A stretch of 27,843 bases of DNA from Diphasiastrum complanatum (GCA_029204225.1 MU836507.1:1-27843), one strand, 5' to 3'; positions 11,093 through 20,292 are shown, numbered from the stretch's first letter. The notes: generated from the sequence alone by a model not told the origin. Program-made: numbers and translations.

Positions 11093-12373
11093 TTTCTGTT
11101 TGTGTTACTGTGCAGCATGATCTGTGTTCCTGTTCAAAGCAAATTCTAAGTGCTGTAACTATATTTGCTTGTTGATCAGGTTGCTTGGCTGATTCTTCGC
11201 CAAAACTGTCCAAAAGCATAAACAAATTGGTGAAACAAGGTAAATAGATCCACAATACCAGCAACTCTACTCAAAAGTAAAACAAAACCACGGAGATTGA
11301 AAACACATAGACACAATCAAAAGGCACTAGTTTTTCAGAAAAAATATTCATTCTAGTCATGTTAGAGTCTTTGCAATTATAAATTGTAGTTAGCATTAAG
11401 GATTAGGCTTACGATAAGGGTCAAGGTTAGACTTAGAGTTAGGGTCCATGTTAGGTTTGGGGTCATGTAAGTGTTAGGGTTAGGGTTGGAGTCATATTAA
11501 AGTTTAGGGTCGAAATCATGTTAGGATTAGGTTCAGAGTTAGGGTTGGGGTCAAGGTTAAAGCTGAGGTCATATCAATTAAGGTTTGTAATCCATAAACC
11601 TCCATAGCCCCTCCATATCATAGTTGTCTATCTCCATGATGACTTTAGTTACTTTCGAAGCACCCAACTAAATCCTCGACTTAAACCCTAAATTCTGATA
11701 AATTTGGATTTATAACCGTATTTTCTAAGATCCAACAAGGAAAATATTTCTATTTTTTTAGGTCCAACAAAGTAGAAATGTTTTGAAAGTAGAAACAAAC
11801 CGCATGTAAAACTAATAGTAAATAATCAAGTTGTGCCATTCTAAACATTTATCTCTTCACAACATGAATTCACACAAAAACTTTTCATGGATTAATGAAT
11901 CAACTTTCTAGTCATTAAAAGACATTCTAGTATTCAAAACACATTCCCTATCTTAATTACAAATTGCAGGATAGAAAATTAAAAACATAGATTGACAACA
12001 TTAATTACAAGATAAGATTGAAGCACATCCGTAAAGCACATGATTTTAGAGATAGATTTAGATCATAGAACACTCCATCCCATGCATATACAACAAACTC
12101 ATAAATATCATCTATTCATCCAGTAAACTTCAATGCATTGAAAATGCCCATAGATCATCTTTTCATAGCAGACTAATATTCGTGAAACTAGATACTAACC
12201 ATTCAAGAAACTAGATCCTGAAATTATAAAAGCAAACTTTTCCAAAATTGGATTTTACATATCCATATGTATATGTATATAAAATATGTACTTGTCACAC
12301 TATATTACAGCAAGATGTCCCTATGTCACAAAATTGGATCTCCGGATCCATAAAAATATACAGCTATCTACAA
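11093..12373. other. Gene-free AT-rich DNA with telomere-like tract
   Basis: Apart from the degenerate TTAGGG-like block (separate entry) I see no gene, RNA or transposon domain. Short TATA-rich and poly-T stretches occur around 11740-11760 and 12250-12290. Confidence 0.6.
11395..11580. repeat. Degenerate interstitial TTAGGG-like repeat
   Basis: Many GTTAGGGTT, GTTAGG and GGGTCA units occur in about 185 bases, including GTGTTAGGGTTAGGGTT near 11471-11487. The basic unit is closer to TTAGGG than to the usual plant TTTAGGG, and it is interspersed with GGTC and GTCATGTTAG variants. It could be a decayed interstitial telomeric block or a local GGGTTA-rich low-complexity repeat. Confidence 0.6.
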
Positions 12374-15117
12374 CTATAAGTCTGCATCGGAAGCATCAGA
12401 GTCTTGATTCAACGCCCTCCGACTACTCGATGCACCCCCCTCACCGGGTCTCGCTGAAGTACCCTCATTGGGCCTAACTGAAGTGCCCTCCCTACATCCA
12501 AACAAATAAAGAAAATATAAAGAACTAGCTCTGAATATAAAGAACTCATAACAATTAGGTAAATACAACTTGTTAAAAAACTTAAATTCATATCGACTGA
12601 CTTTTGGCCTTGTGCGCGGATGAATGCCCTTGCCAACAAAATATACCCTGACCAAATTATCATATCCATTGGGGAATGCATACATATATTCAGCCTTTGA
12701 GGGTAACCGGCCGAAATTGGCAAACTATATAGATGAACAACAATAATTACCAATATAAAACATTAAGAGTTCCATACCATTACAATACTTGAGAATGCTA
12801 AATATTAAGAGTTACATATCATTGCCGCCTCCAAGCCGGCCTTTCCATTGGAGCCCAGATTGCCCACCCGACGACCATCCTAGCTGCTGCCGCCTCCTTT
12901 TGCAATTTGTATTTATCAGGAGTTTTGGCCTCATTGATGCAGGCCTTCCAATCGGCGGTAGAACACCACGCTGGTTTAGTTTTTTTATCTCTATAACATT
13001 GTCTTACTTCATCTTTCTTAAATCTTTCGAAATGGCAATGGAATCGAACTCAGGCTCTTGTGGGGATTATTCTCGCAGTTTCCTCATGATATCAGCTTTG
13101 TCCTCCGTAGACCCTACAATTTTATTTTTCATTTTTTCAAACCGAGCATTTTTTGTCATTTCCTTTGCTAACTTTCTTGGTATAACATGACTTAAAGATG
13201 ATCCAATGCATGAACGATCTGTTAAATAGTTCTTTGCCACCAAACATGATCTGCAACAAATATATGAAACTCAAATTATGTTTCATAAATAAATAGTTTA
13301 TGTTATCAAGTGCAAATCAAACTTAAATGACATATACAAATCAAATAAACAATTTATATGACAACATACTTGAATGTTCGAATTCTTTTTTTCTAATTGC
13401 CGTTATGTGTAGATAAGTCATCAATATTCTTCATCGGTACTCTCTTTCTTTTCCTCTTCATCGTTGTCTTATTGATAACTTTCATATCAACATCAGATTT
13501 TAAACTCTCGGATCGCAACTTTTCCATGCATTCTAACATTTCTTGGTTTGATTCTTGAAGAGTAGTGACTGTAACATTCAACTCTGACATAGCATTCTTG
13601 AGTGCATTGTTTTCAGCACTAGTGTGTTGCACATAATGAAGCAATTGCTGATTTGCACGTTGCAATTGTTGATTAGCAAATTGTAATTGTTGATTAAGAC
13701 AAGATATACTATGCATTCCAATATCATGCAACCTTTGACAATATCCAAGTAATCCGCTATTTTTTTCACATACAAATATGAGAAGATGAGTTACGGACTT
13801 AAAATCTGGACACAAATTGGTGGCTGGATCACTAGGATAAATTGATCCATCCACCCACAAATCTATATTCATATGGTTATTCATTCTCAATTCTCTAACT
13901 ATTGTAGCAGCATTCTCTACAACTTTCGCATTTTTCTTAAAAATTGGAGTGCATTCCATCGGAAGAGCATCATGCAAATGGAACATTGCCATTGTTAAAA
14001 GCTACAATCATGTATATGCATCAAACTACAGTAAATCAATATGAATAGATCTAGAATACCTTACTTTTGTAATGTTTATGTCGCAATAAAAAATCATCCT
14101 GCCTCATATTTCACTACAAGCATACAGTGATTTCAAAAAATCTGCTACTCCCGCTTCAGTTTTTGCATTGAGCACACCAAGATTTTCAGTCTTAAAGCTC
14201 TAGTCCTGAATTTCGGAACGAGCATGAAGAGAAGTTATTACATCTCATGCTTAACTAACTATTGTCTGAAGTTAACCATACCAGTTAAATGTCGGGCAAG
14301 GCCGAAAACTCGAAAAATGACGACCAGAAGTTACCGGTTTGCATTCATAACCTATCTCACTTTCAAGGTCATCATATGTATAATCAACAATGTCAGAAAA
14401 TTCTGATAAATTTTGAGCAAAAATTGAGAGGATTTCATCCTCTCTCAAATTCAAAACATCTTCTATATCATTAAATGAAATATAACTTTCATTATTTATA
14501 AAATATAAGGGAACATCGAGTAGAGTTAATTGATTAACAGAAGATGCAGATGTAAGAGAATCAGAGAGGATTATGAAACGAGGGAGAGTTTTTTGATAAT
14601 CTGAAGCCATAAATGCTTCAGCTTCAACCCCTATATCAGTATCTGCATCATTTACATCAATTGGAGCAGGTGCAAATGCTTAGATCAATGGAACAGTTGA
14701 AGATTCAACAGACTCATCATCTGAAATTTCAGCAGATATGTAAAAGGCAAAAGCCATTCCTTTAATTATAAGGCGACATATTCTTGTCTGGATACCACAA
14801 TATATATCTCTTTTAAAATAATCATACAAGTTAGAGTACTTTCTATTGTGTTTATGCTTAGAGGATGGTTGGGAATGCACAAGGTCCTGAAAATGAACGA
14901 AACAAAAACTATCTGTATCCAAAACATGAGTACTAATAATCTGAGAAAAATTATCAAGATAAGAAATTAAATTATAACGATTCTCATAAACTAGCTTATC
15001 GATATCGAAGGGAGCAAAAAAAATACTCGTAAAATACTCTAATTTCTCATATGTAATGTCACTGGCATTCAAAAAATCCAGAAGTTTGTTATCTGAGGAC
15101 ATGGAAGAACTAGCCAT
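12374..15117 (-). pseudogene. Unrecognised multi-exon gene (gene A), degraded
   Basis: Leftward gene starting MASSSMSSDNKLLDF at 15117, about 10 bases downstream of a foldback module and 280 bases downstream of a TATA box. Exon 1 runs to about 14272-14284 (about 280 codons) with one in-frame TAA at 14680-14682. A poor middle block (about 14200-14065) precedes a block at 13999-13370 that has a coiled-coil-like NQQLQFANQQLQRANQQL repeat, a basic KRKRKR stretch and one TAG at 13393. Its end joins in frame to 13250 (intron 13369-13251, donor GTATGT, acceptor TTGCAG). That block has two stops and a frameshift before an Ala/Trp-rich stretch. The last blocks, 12724-12582 and 12491-12374, join in phase and end EGTSVRP...EGTSARP...DSDASDADL. 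No known domain recognised; transposase or element accessory protein is possible. Confidence 0.6.
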
Positions 15118-15126
15118 ATTGAACCT

Positions 15127-15198
15127 GATATCGGTTCAACGCGACAAAATGATTTCGGTGGAGGGCTGAACAACAGTGCGCGCATTGATCCGATATCG
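15127..15198. repeat. Foldback module 1 (gene A leader)
   Basis: Arms GATATCGGTTCAACGCG (15127-15143) and GCGCGCATTGATCCGATATCG (about 15178-15198) are inverted copies, matching at 15 of 17 positions by eye. Span is 72 bases. It lies about 10 bases upstream of the gene A ATG and inside its predicted 5' leader. Confidence 0.8.
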
Positions 15199-15243
15199 TA
15201 AGGACGAGACTGAAATTTTCAGCGAGCACACGTCAAAAGAGGC

Positions 15244-15317
15244 TGATATCGCTTCAGCATGCCTGAATGAATCCGATCATGGATTGTATGTGAAGGCATG
15301 CGTCGATTCAATATCGC
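15244..15317. repeat. Foldback module 2 (gene A leader)
   Basis: Arms GATATCGCTTCAGCATGC (15244-15261) and GCGTCGATTCAATATCG (15300-15317); span 74 bases, 46 bases from module 1. An extra TGAATCCGAT-like half-motif lies inside (15266-15276). It also falls between the gene A TATA box and its ATG. Confidence 0.7.
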
Positions 15318-15394
15318 GAGAAAGAAAGAAAACAAAATAACGAGTGAGTTTGGAATAAAAGATCACAGAATCGAAATATGGAAAGTGGTGCCCA

Positions 15395-15402
15395 TATTTA
15401 TA
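15395..15402 (-). promoter_or_regulatory. TATA box for gene A
   Basis: Minus-strand GGCTATAAATATGG contains a consensus TATAAATA. It lies about 280 bases upstream of the gene A start codon, which places two foldback modules in the predicted 5' leader. Confidence 0.6.
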
Positions 15403-15496
15403 GCCTATTCTTGTTGATCACAGCCATACATTTGTCAACTAATGAATTGAGGAACACAGCCTATATTTATCCACCAATCAGAGTGAGACAAAGTTG

Positions 15497-15605
15497 TACC
15501 TACGCCGGAATACATTAAATAGTCTATCACTAGCCTCATCATTAGCTCTGACCCTAAAATTTCTACCTATGCCGGAATACATTAAATAGTCTATCACTAG
15601 CCTCA
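15497..15605. repeat. Two-copy direct repeat, 42 bp at 67-bp spacing
   Basis: TACCTACGCCGGAATACATT... at 15497-15538 recurs at 15564-15605 with one base change (TACGCCGG to TATGCCGG) and the same following AAATAGTCTATCACTAGCCTCA-type sequence. It lies upstream of the gene A TATA box, in the divergent spacer, and is a recent local duplication. Confidence 0.92.
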
Positions 15606-15799
15606 CCGAATCATCATTAAACAAATAATAAACAAATATTAAATGGACATCATTGAAAAACGTATACGAGGAGAATTATTACAGTCTCTCGCCCTATTCA
15701 AGCACCGTAAGGATGAGGTTTTTCCTTTTGAGATAATGTTCATTCTGAACATTCATAAGGCCTTCATAATGCGTTCCAAAATATTTTCAGTGCGTCTCA

Positions 15800-15870
15800 G
15801 ATATTAGATCAGCGCGCCTGGCAGAAGAAGGTTATTTCCCACTTGGACTACACGCATCGAATCGCTATTG
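15800..15870. repeat. Foldback module 3 (central spacer)
   Basis: Arms GATATTAGATCAGCGCGC (15800-15817) and ACACGCATCGAATCGCTATTG (15850-15870); span 71 bases. The arms fit the shared consensus but are more diverged from each other than in module 1. It lies upstream of both promoters. Confidence 0.6.
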
Positions 15871-16126
15871 CAGGAAAAAAAAAACATTTTTGAAATTGTC
15901 AAAATTATTGGACCCCATTATGCATGATCAAAGCTTGATTCGATAGATTCTTCACACCGTCGAAAGATACGCAGAATCTATGCATTAGAGGAGTTTTGAG
16001 CTCCAAAAAGACCCTTTAAAAATTCGTGCAAGATGTAGTTTATATTATTAAAATATTATAACACTAATACTTTTCACTTGCCATAACTTTTTTAAGCGTA
16101 GGTTAGAAGTATGTCATGTAACATAT

Positions 16127-16159
16127 CATTGGAAAGCCCTTGTCAAGCGCTTTCCAATG
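16127..16159. repeat. Perfect short hairpin
   Basis: CATTGGAAAGC and GCTTTCCAATG are exact 11-base inverted copies separated by 11 bases. It is in the divergent spacer, about 590 bases upstream of the gene B TATA box, and does not belong to the 72-bp module family. A cis-regulatory or terminator-like role is speculative. Confidence 0.85.
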
Positions 16160-16362
16160 CACCAAACTCCGCTAAATTTGGACTTACCACTAAAAAGTCA
16201 TGTCATTTTTAGTGTGGAATCAAAATGTGGACTCAAAAGGTTATGTTATGTAGATTTTAAATTCGAGTTTTTTGATTGGTCCATGGGTAAGAAAAAACTG
16301 AAAAAAAAATATAAAAAGAACTCCTCTAATCGAGTCAAGTTCTGATCATTCATATTTCGTCC

Positions 16363-16435
16363 AATATCGGTTCAGCGTGCAAGAATAGCACCTCTGGTTT
16401 ACACATGCAGTATATGCGCATCGATTTGCTATTGG
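16363..16435. repeat. Foldback module 4 (central spacer)
   Basis: Arms AATATCGGTTCAGCGTGC (16363-16380) and ATGCGCATCGATTTGCTATTGG (16414-16435); span 73 bases. It shares the CGATT(T/C)GCTATTG right-arm form with module 3. Confidence 0.65.
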
Positions 16436-16713
16436 GTGAAATAATGGTTGTTGAAATTTTTCGAAATTATAATAATTGGATATCAAAAAAGGTCATTTAT
16501 AGCTTAACCTCATCAATTTCAGCAATAAATTGTAGATGTGACCATACTTTTGTAGAAATTAATTGTGGTCATTATTATCGACTAATCATCTTGATCAAAG
16601 ATGGATATTTAGTTTGATTTGATTGACAAGCCTCTGAATATCTCGAAGTAATCATCAACATTTTTCGAGCCTCGGACATCCAAACCAGCATGTAGGCAAT
16701 CATTTCGGATTTT

Positions 16714-16726
16714 CTCTATATATACA
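16714..16726 (+). promoter_or_regulatory. TATA box for gene B
   Basis: CTCTATATATACA is a strong plant TATA-type sequence about 225 bases upstream of the H3-like start. It mirrors the TATA-to-ATG distance of gene A on the other side of the spacer. Confidence 0.6.
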
Positions 16727-16783
16727 GATGGACAACACTGAAATTTTTTTGCTTAAAATTCTTATCATTCTCTACTTCCATGC

Positions 16784-16860
16784 AATATCGATTCAGCGTG
16801 CTCGAAGCAACCTTCCTACATTCCACTTTTACTCGCGCCCGCCCATCTGCTACCAGCTAT
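16784..16860. repeat. Foldback module 5 (gene B leader), degenerate
   Basis: The left arm AATATCGATTCAGCGTGC (16784-16801) is clear. The right arm (about 16835-16860, GCGCCC...CCAGCTAT) is poor. The expected span of about 77 bases and its position next to module 6 support it as a decayed module. Confidence 0.5.
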
Positions 16861-16873
16861 CGGTTTGGTTAGG

Positions 16874-16944
16874 TATCGGTTTGACGCGCTCGACTTGACA
16901 TCTGATCCTGAGTTCTCCTTCTTCGCGCGCTGATTCGATATTGG
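16874..16944. repeat. Foldback module 6 (abuts gene B start)
   Basis: Arms TATCGGTTTGACGCGC (16874-16889) and GCGCGCTGATTCGATATTGG (16925-16944); span 71 bases. It ends six bases before ATG 16951, much as module 1 ends about 10 bases from the gene A ATG. Confidence 0.75.
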
Positions 16945-18482
16945 ATCCTAATGTGCGGACTAAGCAAACAACACGAGTCCACCCTGGTGGAATCCCAATC
17001 ATAGGAGGGGGTCAGGGAAATGCACCACCACTGCCTCGTCCACCACCACCTCCTCCTAGGCCAAGGGGCAGAAAAAGAGACCCACCCTGGCTCAAAGATA
17101 TTCAGAAGCTACAGAAGACCAATAATCTTCTGATTCTGAAAGCTCACATACAGAGATCCATCAGACATGTTACAAGAAGTCTATCTGCAGATGTGAGATG
17201 GACTGTAACGACAATAGAGGCGCTGCACACTGCATATGAGGATTTCCAAGTGAAATTCTTTTCAGATACTGTTGTTGCAGCTGTCCATGCCAAGAGGGTG
17301 ACTATCATGCCCAAGGATTTCAACATTGTGTTTAGGCTATGGGACGCATATGACAAATTTGCAGAGTACTTTAGACCTACTCTTTTCTCTCCTCCAAAAC
17401 AAGATTCAGAGAAGAGAAAATGAAAGCAATATCAACCATCCCGGCTTGTTTTTCGAGTACAGAATGGGAGTGTTTCAAAAAAGAGGAGGTCTCATGACCC
17501 TCCCAATAAAGCGAGGGATTTTTCAAAGTCATCTCCTCTATATGAGATTCTATCTGCTAGACAATCTCCTCCCAAGTCTCCTCCTAAGTCTCATCCTTCT
17601 TTTTCTAAATCTCAATCTCCATTCTCTCCTCCTAAGAATGTCTCTCCTAATAAATCTCCTCCTCCTTCAAAATCTCAGTCTCCTCTGACCCCCACAAATA
17701 ATAGTTCCCCACCTCCTGTTCCAGGAAATGATTTAGATGATTTTGTAAATGTAAAGGTAGAATCAATTTTGAATGACAATTCTTGTTGTGGTTTATCTAT
17801 ATTACTTCCGTCACCCCCTGCACTTGCCTTTGTAAATACTCCTCAATATGTACATTATGACCAATTGTTAAACACATATCTTAAAGCTTTAGGTCCTCAA
17901 TATAGTTTTAAGATGCCGAAGACCAATGCTGGTCTTTTCCTTTCTAAATTAGATACATGTGAATTAAAAAGTAGGGATAAAATGCTAGGTGACAATGTAG
18001 GAGGTGAGGAAATTCAGTATTGGATGGAGTTTTTCCAGATCCCATTGTTTATAGATGTAGCATTGTTTTCCCTTCAATTCATGGTTACATTTGATTTTTC
18101 TGATTTCAAAAGTCTACACGATGATATGCTCCAATACGTCAGACTGGGGACTCCAATTCTCGTGTTCCCATACATAACAAAGTAAGTGTATTTTTTTTTC
18201 AGATTTTATTAAGTTGAATTTTTCATATGAATTTTGATTTGACATTGATTCTCATTAATTTATTGTTTTCTGATTGCAGTGATCATTGGAGCTTATATGT
18301 GCCGTCCTTATATGTCAATGATGAGGGTGTGTGTAATCCAGTTTGTTTAAAGATGAATTCTATTATACACACACACAAAATTTCCAGGAGCCATATCCAA
18401 AAAATACTGGAACTATTTCCAGCACCAAATGCAATAGCATATATGAAGTTGAAAATGGTTGATGCAGAGGTAAAAATTAATC

Positions 18483-18554
18483 TATATCGGTTCGACGCGC
18501 CCTTGTAGTTATTGTTTGGTTTCTTTTCATATCGTGTATGCTGATCCAATATTC
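18483..18554. repeat. Foldback module 7 (gene B intron)
   Basis: Arms TATATCGGTTCGACGCGC (18483-18500) and GTATGCTGATCCAATATTC (18536-18554); span 72 bases. It is inside the intron 18470-18691. Confidence 0.75.
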
Positions 18555-18570
18555 AAACAATATTTTTTGG

Positions 18571-18642
18571 ACATCGGTTCGACGAGCGCTTGTTTTCGTT
18601 GTAGATTTTATTATAACATCTTGCACGTTGATCCGATATTTC
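18571..18642. repeat. Foldback module 8 (gene B intron)
   Basis: Arms ACATCGGTTCGACGAGCGC (18571-18589) and TGCACGTTGATCCGATATTTC (18622-18642); span 72 bases. It starts exactly 88 bases after module 7 and its loop resembles that of module 7, so these two look like a tandem duplicate. Confidence 0.8.
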
Positions 18643-19066
18643 ATAATGTTAAAATTTTATTACTAACTTTCGTTTATATTGGATATTGCAGTCCTCCCAA
18701 CGGGTATTCTATCAGCTGTGGTTGGTATACGGTATGCAATGCCAAACACTTTTTCAATTGACTTGCACTACAAGATGAACTTCCTAATCTGGAAGAGGTA
18801 ATCTTCAATTAATAACATTTAATTGTGTTTTTATTTTTTTTCATAATCAAATTCCTAATTACTAATCTTTGATTAATAACATTTAACTGTGTTTATGTTT
18901 TTTTCAGTTTAAATGTCTGAAGGTCTCCCCACTGGAGATAATGCACTTCAGGCAGAAGACGATAAAGCTTGTGATCGAAAATTCATATCCAGTTGTAGTG
19001 GCAAAGTGTTTTCCACCCAAGCTACTTCCAACTGGAGAAATGGATTTAGAGATCATAGATAGTTGA

Positions 19067-19485
19067 TACTGATAAAGAGTTCGTCTCACTTGATGTGGAT
19101 GAGACACATGTACTGAGATTTTTTATAGAACTATATTTACAGTTTTCTATGGTTGTTCTTACTTGTTTTTTTTCCTATTATTAATTCAGGTTATGATTCA
19201 TTCATCTTCGATTTCTACGGTTTTTCGACATGTTTGTTTTTCATAGCCTTGGTCTGCCTTGCCTTTACCATGGTTTTTTTTTAATAACTTCAGAAAGATG
19301 ATTTGATCGAACCTTTTGCCACAACCAATCCAAACAGGCGACATAAGTTCACTTAGATTTGTTGCAGCAAAGCTTTGATCAGATCATCTTTTGAACATAT
19401 CCAAATATGCCAAGACAAGGACAATACAGACCAAGACAATGAAGACAAAAAATACAACTGATATATACGAGACTTCAACAAGGGC
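19067..19485. other. Gene B 3' flank with inverted repeat
   Basis: No coding sequence is supported. AAAGATGATTTGATC at 19294-19308 and GATCAGATCATCTTT at 19377-19391 form a 98-base foldback with one mismatch over 15 bases. It is unrelated in sequence to the 72-bp modules. Confidence 0.6.
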
Positions 19486-19740
19486 AAGCGTCGATTCGAT
19501 ATCTTATTGTAGTGGTCATTGGAGTTCAAGTGACTGAAGATCTCCCCAATGGAGATAATGCATTTCCTGCAGGAGACAATGAATCTTGTTATCGAAAACT
19601 CATATTATCCAGTTGCAATTACATTGTGTTTTGCACCATGGAAATGGAGATCATAGAAATGAAAGAGCCTCATAGAAAAAGTGGTTCATATATTTTCAAA
19701 TATGGCCCTTTTTTAACTCAAAAAGGGCCTCTTCACTAAT
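19486..19740 (+). pseudogene. Rearranged partial copy of the gene B protease end
   Basis: A right arm of the module family (AAGCGTCGATTCGATATC, 19486-19503) is followed by TTATTGTAG and TGGTCATTGGAG, matching the start of the gene B exon at 18280 (TGATCATTGGAG). After about 12 bases the match switches to the last gene B exon (compare CTGAAGATCTCCCCAATGGAG here with CTGAAGGTCTCCCCACTGGAG at 18915). The last-exon frame reads LKISPMEIMHFLQETMNLVIE before a TAG. So the middle of the protease, with its catalytic Asp and Cys, is missing. This shows that the gene B sequence exists in more than one copy. Confidence 0.7.
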
Positions 19741-20292
19741 TATAATTAGTGTTGATGACGACATGTGTACCAAGAAGAGAGTGACAATTGAGATTGAATG
19801 GTCCATATGATATGGCACATCCAATGGTGTAAATTGCATCTTCAAATTTTAACCCACCCACTAACCCTCCTCTAACTCTACTTCCTCAATTTAAAGTAAT
19901 GATAATATGACAAGGCTAAAATTTAAACTATAAAGGAAAATAATATATATTTCTTCAAGCCCTTCAATAAAAAAAATTGGGGGAGGGAGTTGGGAGTACA
20001 TCCATCTCCCTCCCATGTATAATAGGTTATTACCCCCTTGTACATAGTATATTATCCCCCCCCCCCCGTACTACACCTGCCCCCCCACCCCCCCCCCCCC
20101 CTGCTCCTTGTTTGAGTCCCCACCCTCCAACCCGCTGAGCCTGATTGGGGTGCCACAGCCCGGAGCGCCACACGAAACTCCCCCTCCCCATATGTCTTGA
20201 AAATCGGGGGAGGAAGAAATGTTGGGATAGCGAGCAGCTCGCGCGCCCACTCGCGCCAGCAGTCTGAGGTGGACATGATGTAATGACATTGA
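19741..20292. other. Gene-free DNA with poly-C tracts and a small hairpin
   Basis: GGGAGGGAG near 19982 and CTCCCTCCC near 20006 can pair. Two C-runs (20056-20068 and about 20081-20101) give glycine-rich open frames on the minus strand, which I treat as artefacts. No gene supported. Confidence 0.6.

Larger units (their letters stand above)
16951..19066 (+). pseudogene. Histone H3-like / Ulp1 (C48) protease fusion gene (gene B), degraded
   Basis: The H3-like frame opens VRTKQTTRVHPGG (H3 tail: A-R-T-K-Q-T-A-R-K-S-T-G-G), then a proline-rich insert, then a histone-fold region of about 75 residues containing HAKRVTIMPKD, identical to the canonical H3 block. ATG 16951 lies exactly where the H3 start would be but one base out of frame. 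After one TGA (17421-17423) the same frame continues through an SPPK/SPNK-rich linker (about 17440-17710) into a C48 domain. Exon 1 ends at 18181 (GTAAGT donor) and splices in phase to 18280-18469, giving NDHWSLYV with the catalytic His. The expected Asp is Asn (LKMNSI). Exon 18692-18797 carries PPNGYSISCGWYTV with the Cys, but is one base out of phase and has a TGA. Last exon 18908-19066 ends EIIDS-stop. The processed substrate would be SUMO-like if active; transposon origin is inferred. Confidence 0.75.

Noticed and set aside
16941-17423. Gene B starting at TTG 16941
   Set aside because: TTG is not a normal nuclear start, and the H3 tail alignment places the original start at the ATG of 16951, now out of frame.
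18483-18642. tRNA genes, because modules are ~72 bases and contain GGTTCGA like a B box
   Set aside because: GGTTCGA lies in the outer 5' arm, not in a T-loop position, the arms are 17-18 bases, and no acceptor or anticodon stem arrangement fits.
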